A DNA stretch of 64,000 nucleotides, taken from NCBI GenBank assembly GCA_037783415.1, contig JAZGTN010000149.1:1302001-1366000 (forward strand), written 5' to 3'. Shown piece by piece: positions 60,001-64,000 of the stretch (position 1 is the stretch's first letter; every line of letters starts with the position of its first letter). Made by a program: the position numbers and the translations under genes. The notes beneath the pieces are model-generated. The model made no database searches. It was not told the origin of the DNA and worked only from the letters and a program-made list of their open reading frames with translations. This stretch comes from Leptasterias polaris. Lineage: Eukaryota > Echinodermata > Asteroidea > Forcipulatida > Asteriidae.

Positions 60001-63000
60001 CATTTTTCAATTCTATATTTTGCGTTAATTTTGATGTTTGTACATACAAAAGAAAGTTCTTACTGTCAGTAAATTATCGAAAATGTTACAGTTAAAATCT
60101 ATTAAGGTAATGACACATAATGTTTTCTGATAAACGTTTCAAATGTTTAATACAACGTACTTATCTATTTTACATCATAAAATATAGATCATAAAATTGT
60201 AAACAAAATATTAATGTTGTATCTAATGTTTAACTTTGACAAGAATTATATTTAAGGTGAAACTTTGGAACATTTGTTTTCAACTTCAAACTTTAAAAAA
60301 TTGTTAACATTTATATGAATTCCAAATCAAAAAGTTAGAGTGACCTAATATACTTCGTATTGGAGCCAAGACTTCTTCATGTTATCACTTTGTCAGTAGC
60401 CTCTGAAGAAGTCTTGGCTCCAATACGAAATATATTAGGCCACTCTAACTTTTTTTATTTCTATATTTGCGGTCAACCTAGTCAGCGAGCAGTTTACAGC
60501 TGAATGGGGGAGGGGGTGTAGCTTACCCCCCCTATTAAGCACAAATATTTCGTGTTTACAAACTGTCTACTTCTATGTTTTTCTGTGGAGATCAAGTACA
60601 ACAGAGTGCTCATAAAAAGTTATCTAATAGTGGACCCAATCTATTGGAATTAATATAAACATAATAAGCTTACACCCCCCCCCCCCCCCCTTAAGAAATG
60701 TCAAAAATCACAATGCTTGCAAATAAAAATGGTAAATTTGACGCTGCAACAAAATGTGTTGCCACAATATGATAGGTTGTATGAAGAAGAAAAAAAGGGG
60801 TTTGATTTACCCATACACCGATGTGTGTTAAGCACTGTATACTCAGTACTTTCCCTGAGTGCCGTGAAAAGTACTGAGTATAAAGTGCTTTACACACATC
60901 GGTGTATGGGTAAATCAAACAAATAACTTTCTTTATCCCCGATGCAAATACAACATCTATGAAATGACAAACTCGTTTGTGTTTCAAATCCATACAGAAT
61001 GGGTTGACAATTGTTGACAATGGTACCATTGCTTAGTGAATGTTGAACTGTTAAGATAAAATAAATAAAGTAATGTCATGATTAATGCAACAGGTACAAC
61101 ATGTAACAACCCTTGAGCTTATATTAACAAAATAACAGTCACACCCTGGTCTTATAAAGTCAGGTTTTTAAAACTGTGTCCTTTGTATACACAAAGGATA
61201 ATAAACAAAACTTACCTATGAATAATTCCATCATCCATGGTGTTTGATCCATCATTTGGGTACATGACGTTAAGGACGTAGAAAGATCCAAACATCTCTG
61301 TCAGTGCCCTTGTAAAGTTCTCGATACAGTCATTCACAACATAATGGTCAATTATCAATTACCAGCAATTGATTCACCTTTTGACATAAAGAAGAAAAAT
61401 ACAAAAATGTAAAAAAAGGGCGTTGTGATGAACATAATGAAACAAAAACAATATATTCATATAAATTTAATACAGTTTCTTTGCAATATCAAGGAATAAA
61501 TCTGAGCACTGTGAGTGAAACAACAGAGTGAGGAACACCAAGATAAAAACAAAGTTCAAGTTCACAAGAGCTGGGCACCATATGCAGTGTTTTCGCGGGT
61601 CAATGTCGATTTTGGTTGTCTGCCAATTTTTGAGAGTGCAGCGAGAACGGTTGTCTGGTGTGACGTTGGTTTATTTATAGTTTATTAGGGCCAATTAGTT
61701 ATTTTCCAAGCAGCGCTGCATGTAACATTTGAAAGCCCTTTACCGTGAATGTAAATTGCATTTAAAGTGAGTGTAAATACTAAACAGTGAATTACTGTAA
61801 TATATTTTTTACATGGATTTACTGTGGCAAAACACAGTAAAGTGCCGTATCATACGTTATTGTTACCATTCGTTAACAAGATTGCTCAATTTCATAACAG
61901 TTGGTTATATGTATTAGAGGCCTTCCAACAGTTCTTTACTGTGAATGTACATTACATTAAAACTACTGTAAATACTAATCAGTGAATTACTGTAATTTTT
62001 GTTTACATGAATTTACAGTAGCAAATACAGCAAAGTGCCGTATTTTTTACAGTATTATTTTTATTCTCAATCATAAAATATCAAATAAAACTCAAACATT
62101 AAACAATCACATTTTAATAATATTTTATCTTTTTCGAACAAATATGTAAAGTTTTTACTCTCTTGTGTACTGCATACATCCACTTCAGAGACTCATTTAT
62201 GACGTCACAAACCTAAATTCTGAAAGCCTCCCAGCAAACACGTAACCTCATCGTAACGTTACTGTGAAGTTGTATTTTGGTAACGTTAATTCCCAACTAA
62301 AACACAACCAACCTGCAACGTTGCAAAAACGGTTGCGGTTTGGTATTGTTACTTAATAACCTAAATACAACGTTGTAACAAGGTTTATTTTATCCGTCGT
62401 CTAAAAACGTCTTGTGAATATTATTTTGCAACGTTTTCTGAATGTAATGGTTCTGTCACGTTACTTGGTAACGCAGATACAACGTTTTCCAACATTGGTG
62501 TTTGACGTCATATAAGGTCTGTCTCATAAGTGAACGTAAGGGACGGACGTAAACTTAAAAATAACGTGTGCGCAGTAGGCCAAATCTGACTGGCCTGTAC
62601 ATGTCACGTGGGTACCTAATTATTCCGTTTTGCGTATCCCAAGTTCTGAATAAGAGGTCGGCCATAATTTTTTATAACAAAGAACTTTGCACTGGATAAT
62701 ATAATTCGCTTGCAGAAGACTGCCCATTTTGGTGGGAACAATGTGGCTTTCTTTCTTAATAAAAGCCAAATCCCGAGGGTTGAAGAGGGTAATTTAGACG
62801 CGTTTTACAAATGGCCAATCACAGAATAAGAACGTTTTTTAATAAGAATTCCACAATTACATTGAAAGTGCTGCAACGGCGATATCATGATACAAATGAA
62901 TTATGAAAAGCAAACATTATCTACCTCCACAACTATGGACAACTTTCAAGACAACTTTCCACCACCTTCTGATAGAATATAAACTCAATCTCGTGCCAGG

Positions 63001-64000
63001 TATCTCTGTCTCGAGCAAACATCTTAAAAATAGTACCCCTTTCTTTGTTTTCTGGAATGGGGGAGTGATAACTTATCGTGTACGTACACGACAAATCCAA
63101 ACGTATCGTGTACTTACATGATAATTTATTGTGTACGTACACGATAAGTCAGATTTGTGTTTTATTCATGTGGCGGCAATACGCTTCCGTAGTATATCAA
63201 TATGTTTTCAAGTAACAATTTTCTAGTTGTTTTCTATTTGTTTATCTAGTCTGCACTCGTCACGTTTGGAGATACTATTTGTGCCCTTATGGATGAGAAA
63301 TCTCCAGAGTATAAAGAGTGTGTAGACAAAATAGCAACCATGCCAGAAATAGCAAGACAGTATGCAGATGAAGCACTGGTAAGTGTTGATAAGAAATATG
63401 ATAGACTGGTCCCCTAATTGTATCCGCACGGATGCAGACAGGCACTGGTATTACAGGCCCAATGGTTTGATTGGATAAACCATTAGTGACGTAAGCTTTC
63501 CATATCTCTCTTATAATTGGTCTGCTCCGAAATGACGTAGTTTGTCAGCTACCCACTTTCGATCGTCGCTGCATTGTACGCAATATAATTACGTGTGCGA
63601 AACTCCGTCCTTAGGAATTGGATGCTAGGTCAAAGGTACATCTGGCAGGATCCTGCCAGGCGCTCAAGGGAGGTGTCTGTGGTTATTCAAGAACCTCGAA
63701 GTGTGACGTTAGATGTTTAGGCTAGAGATCATGAGTGTTCAGTGTAGTCTTACCATGGCTATGCTAAAGCACGAAACATATAAAATACAACAACAATAAT
63801 TTGTTTATGTTTTCCAAATCTCGCTTACCCGCCAAAATTCCTGTTTACCATTTGTGGCATGTTTAATGTTATTCATTATATTTTTTTTTTACCAATTAAT
63901 GACCCTTACCTTTAGGATGGACAAAATCTAACTAGGTTTCCTTATACCCCACAGGGCAACCCTAGAGGAGTCTGCTCATTCGTTTGTCCAAAAAGTGATC
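57021..64000 (+). CDS. Secreted saposin-B-like cysteine protein, first four exons (runs off the window)
   Basis: Exon 1 (57021-57078) encodes a signal peptide, MALTLVFLIACLAFGANG. Exon 2 (59390-59478) reads REARGLHRCLSCVNLIEF, then GAINDDGFE. Exon 3 (63250-63378) reads SALVTFGDTICALMDEKS, then YKECVDKIATMPEIAR. Exon 4 (63916 on) reads DGQNLTRFPY, then GVCSFVCPKSD. Phases agree at all junctions (1, 0, 0), with donors GTAATT, GTAGGA and GTAAGT. The order CxxC, C, C, CxxxC gives six cysteines as in saposin-B domains, which bind or disrupt lipids in lysosomes or as secreted effectors. The last pair is closer (three residues between) and the C4-C5 interval longer than usual, so the family call is tentative. 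NLT in exon 4 could be N-glycosylated. The exon 2 acceptor (CACCACAACAAG) is weak; it was chosen because it alone keeps the frame. Confidence 0.65.
57330..57790 (+). mobile_element. 3' end of a CR1/L2-like LINE in intron 1
   Basis: A short frame reads LQRLQRLQVNATRMLG, then PHWLLARCRIIFELLSL, which matches the tail behind the polymerase of CR1/L2-like elements (the LQ-x-x-Q and LHWLP-x-x-RI region). About 200 bp later comes AAGCGCCTTGAGTGTCACTG and GAGCGCTATATAATAATAAG, the typical 3' end with AT-rich tail. The 5' part is lost. It lies in the sense direction of the host gene. Confidence 0.65.
57968..58420 (+). repeat. Tandem pair of LINE-like 3' tails
   Basis: GTTGTTCACTCAAGCTTAT starts both copies (about 57971 and 58250). 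Both end GATGGATACCGGCGCATTAT, AAATATTC and an ATT-rich tail (58102-58150 and 58379-58420). They are either two insertions of the same element end or a local duplication. Confidence 0.65.
58421..59389. other. Intron 1 remainder
   Basis: This is AT-rich intronic sequence. The short ORFs at 58546-59016 have no recognisable domain. Confidence 0.45.
59520..59760. repeat. TACTGTAA-rich interspersed repeat, copy 1
   Basis: It has many TTACTGTAA and ACTGTAAA words and a hairpin TTACTGGC...GCCAGTAA at about 59561-59585. Internally, TTACTGTTGCTCACTC and CATTA(C/G)TGTAGTGT recur in two direct copies. A related segment lies at about 61690-62062 (AAAGTGCCGTAT, TTTTACAGTA). It is MITE-like; the class is unknown. 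Confidence 0.5.
60330..60453. mobile_element. Hairpin MITE with 50-bp arms
   Basis: Left arm 60330-60379 contains GTATTGGAGCCAAGACTTCT. Right arm 60404-60453 contains AGAAGTCTTGGCTCCAATAC. Only a few mismatches are present, and the loop is about 24 bp. A foldback of this length suggests a recent insertion in intron 2. Confidence 0.8.
60675..60690 (+). repeat. Poly(C) run
   Basis: A C homopolymer in intron 2. It is low complexity. Confidence 0.9.
60800..60920. mobile_element. Hairpin MITE with about 53-bp arms
   Basis: The left arm GTTTGATTTACCCATACACC through ACTCAGTACTTT pairs with the right arm AAAGTACTGAGT through GGTGTATGGGTAAATCAAAC, leaving a loop of about 14 bp. It is unrelated in sequence to the hairpin at 60330, although the two are only 350 bp apart. 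Confidence 0.8.
61216..61358 (-). other. Candidate antisense exon in intron 2
   Basis: On the minus strand a frame open from about 61358 reads VVNDCIENFTRALTEMFGSF, then YVLNVMYPNDGS and DDGIIHR, ending at a strong donor AG|GTAAGT. Its composition is protein-like. The FTRALTEMFGSFYVLNVMYP pattern reminds me of the C-terminal part of SAMD3-like or element-derived proteins, but this is memory only. There is no clear acceptor and no partner exon, so it may be a fragment carried by a repeat. Confidence 0.4.
61690..62062. repeat. TACTGTAA-rich interspersed repeat, copy 2
   Basis: AGTGAATTACTGTAAT occurs twice (61790 and 61981), as do AAGTGCCGTAT and GTGAATGTA(C/A)ATT. Each half ends near TTTTTTACAGTA or an equivalent, so it is a head-to-tail duplication of one MITE-like unit. 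Confidence 0.5.
62226..62500. repeat. AACGTT-rich interspersed repeat
   Basis: It starts CCCAGCAAACACGTAAC and contains many AACGTT words (GTAACGTTA, CAACGTTGCAA, ACAACGTTGT, CAACGTTTTC). It has the look of a known kind of short non-autonomous repeat found in aquatic animals. There is no coding potential. Confidence 0.5.
63070..63148. repeat. CGTGTACGTACACG palindrome cluster
   Basis: TATCGTGTACGTACACGA at about 63076 and TGTGTACGTACACGATA at about 63129 flank a related imperfect unit. The outer parts (ACTTATCGTG / CACGATAAGT) also pair, so the whole block can fold into a cruciform. Confidence 0.7.
63379..63915 (+). other. Intron 3 of the saposin-like gene
   Basis: It begins GTAAGTG and ends TTACCTTTAG. 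I see no other feature in it. Confidence 0.6.

Overview
The window is eukaryotic nuclear DNA from an AT-rich, intron-containing animal genome, most likely a marine deuterostome invertebrate and probably an echinoderm. The grounds are small exons with GT-AG (and one GC-AG) introns, THAP zinc-finger genes, a tRNA-derived SINE, CR1/L2-like and other non-LTR retroelement remnants, many foldback MITEs and a vertebrate-type TTAGGG tract. The species assignment rests on general familiarity with these repeats, not on a search. There is no bacterial gene structure and no operon.

Bases 1-32045 are almost entirely two tandem arrays of related non-autonomous elements. Array 1 (1-14576, read on the minus strand) has one partial and 13 further units of 1058 or 1064 bp. 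It continues into four more diverged, longer relatives (14577-19270). Array 2 (21037-32045, plus strand) has about ten units of roughly 0.8-1.3 kb. Both arrays share one terminal grammar. At the 3' end there is a short subterminal repeat, then a perfect hairpin, then about 6-9 bases, then CTAG followed by T. At the 5' end the same repeat is folded into a hairpin with its own complement. This matches Helitron-like (rolling-circle) elements, especially non-autonomous ones with subterminal inverted repeats. The arrays lie head to head. Between their 5' leaders is a decayed tyrosine-recombinase gene (19879-20828) that has lost an internal block but keeps recognisable catalytic boxes.

Bases 32046-37600 hold a minus-strand THAP-coiled coil-DDE transposase-like gene in three exons (32372-34630). 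Its splice phases are intact but it carries two in-frame stops. Short dispersed direct repeats follow.

Bases 37600-43400 hold three exons of a plus-strand gene encoding a complete F5/8 type C (discoidin) domain at the C-terminus of its protein. Its 4.7-kb intron is a nest of transposons: a TIR element containing a tRNA-SINE and a 0.7-kb foldback element, followed by a 5'-truncated LINE.

Bases 43560-56800 are gene-poor. They hold a foldback element carrying (TTAGGG)n, a THAP first exon (44075-44536), a 3.6-kb structure bounded by inverted GATCGATCG-rich repeats, several hairpin MITEs, and LINE remnants on both strands.

Bases 56814 to the end hold a TATA promoter and the first four exons of a secreted, probably saposin-B-like, cysteine protein. 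Its introns contain a LINE 3' end, hairpin MITEs, and a candidate minus-strand exon. The gene runs off the window.
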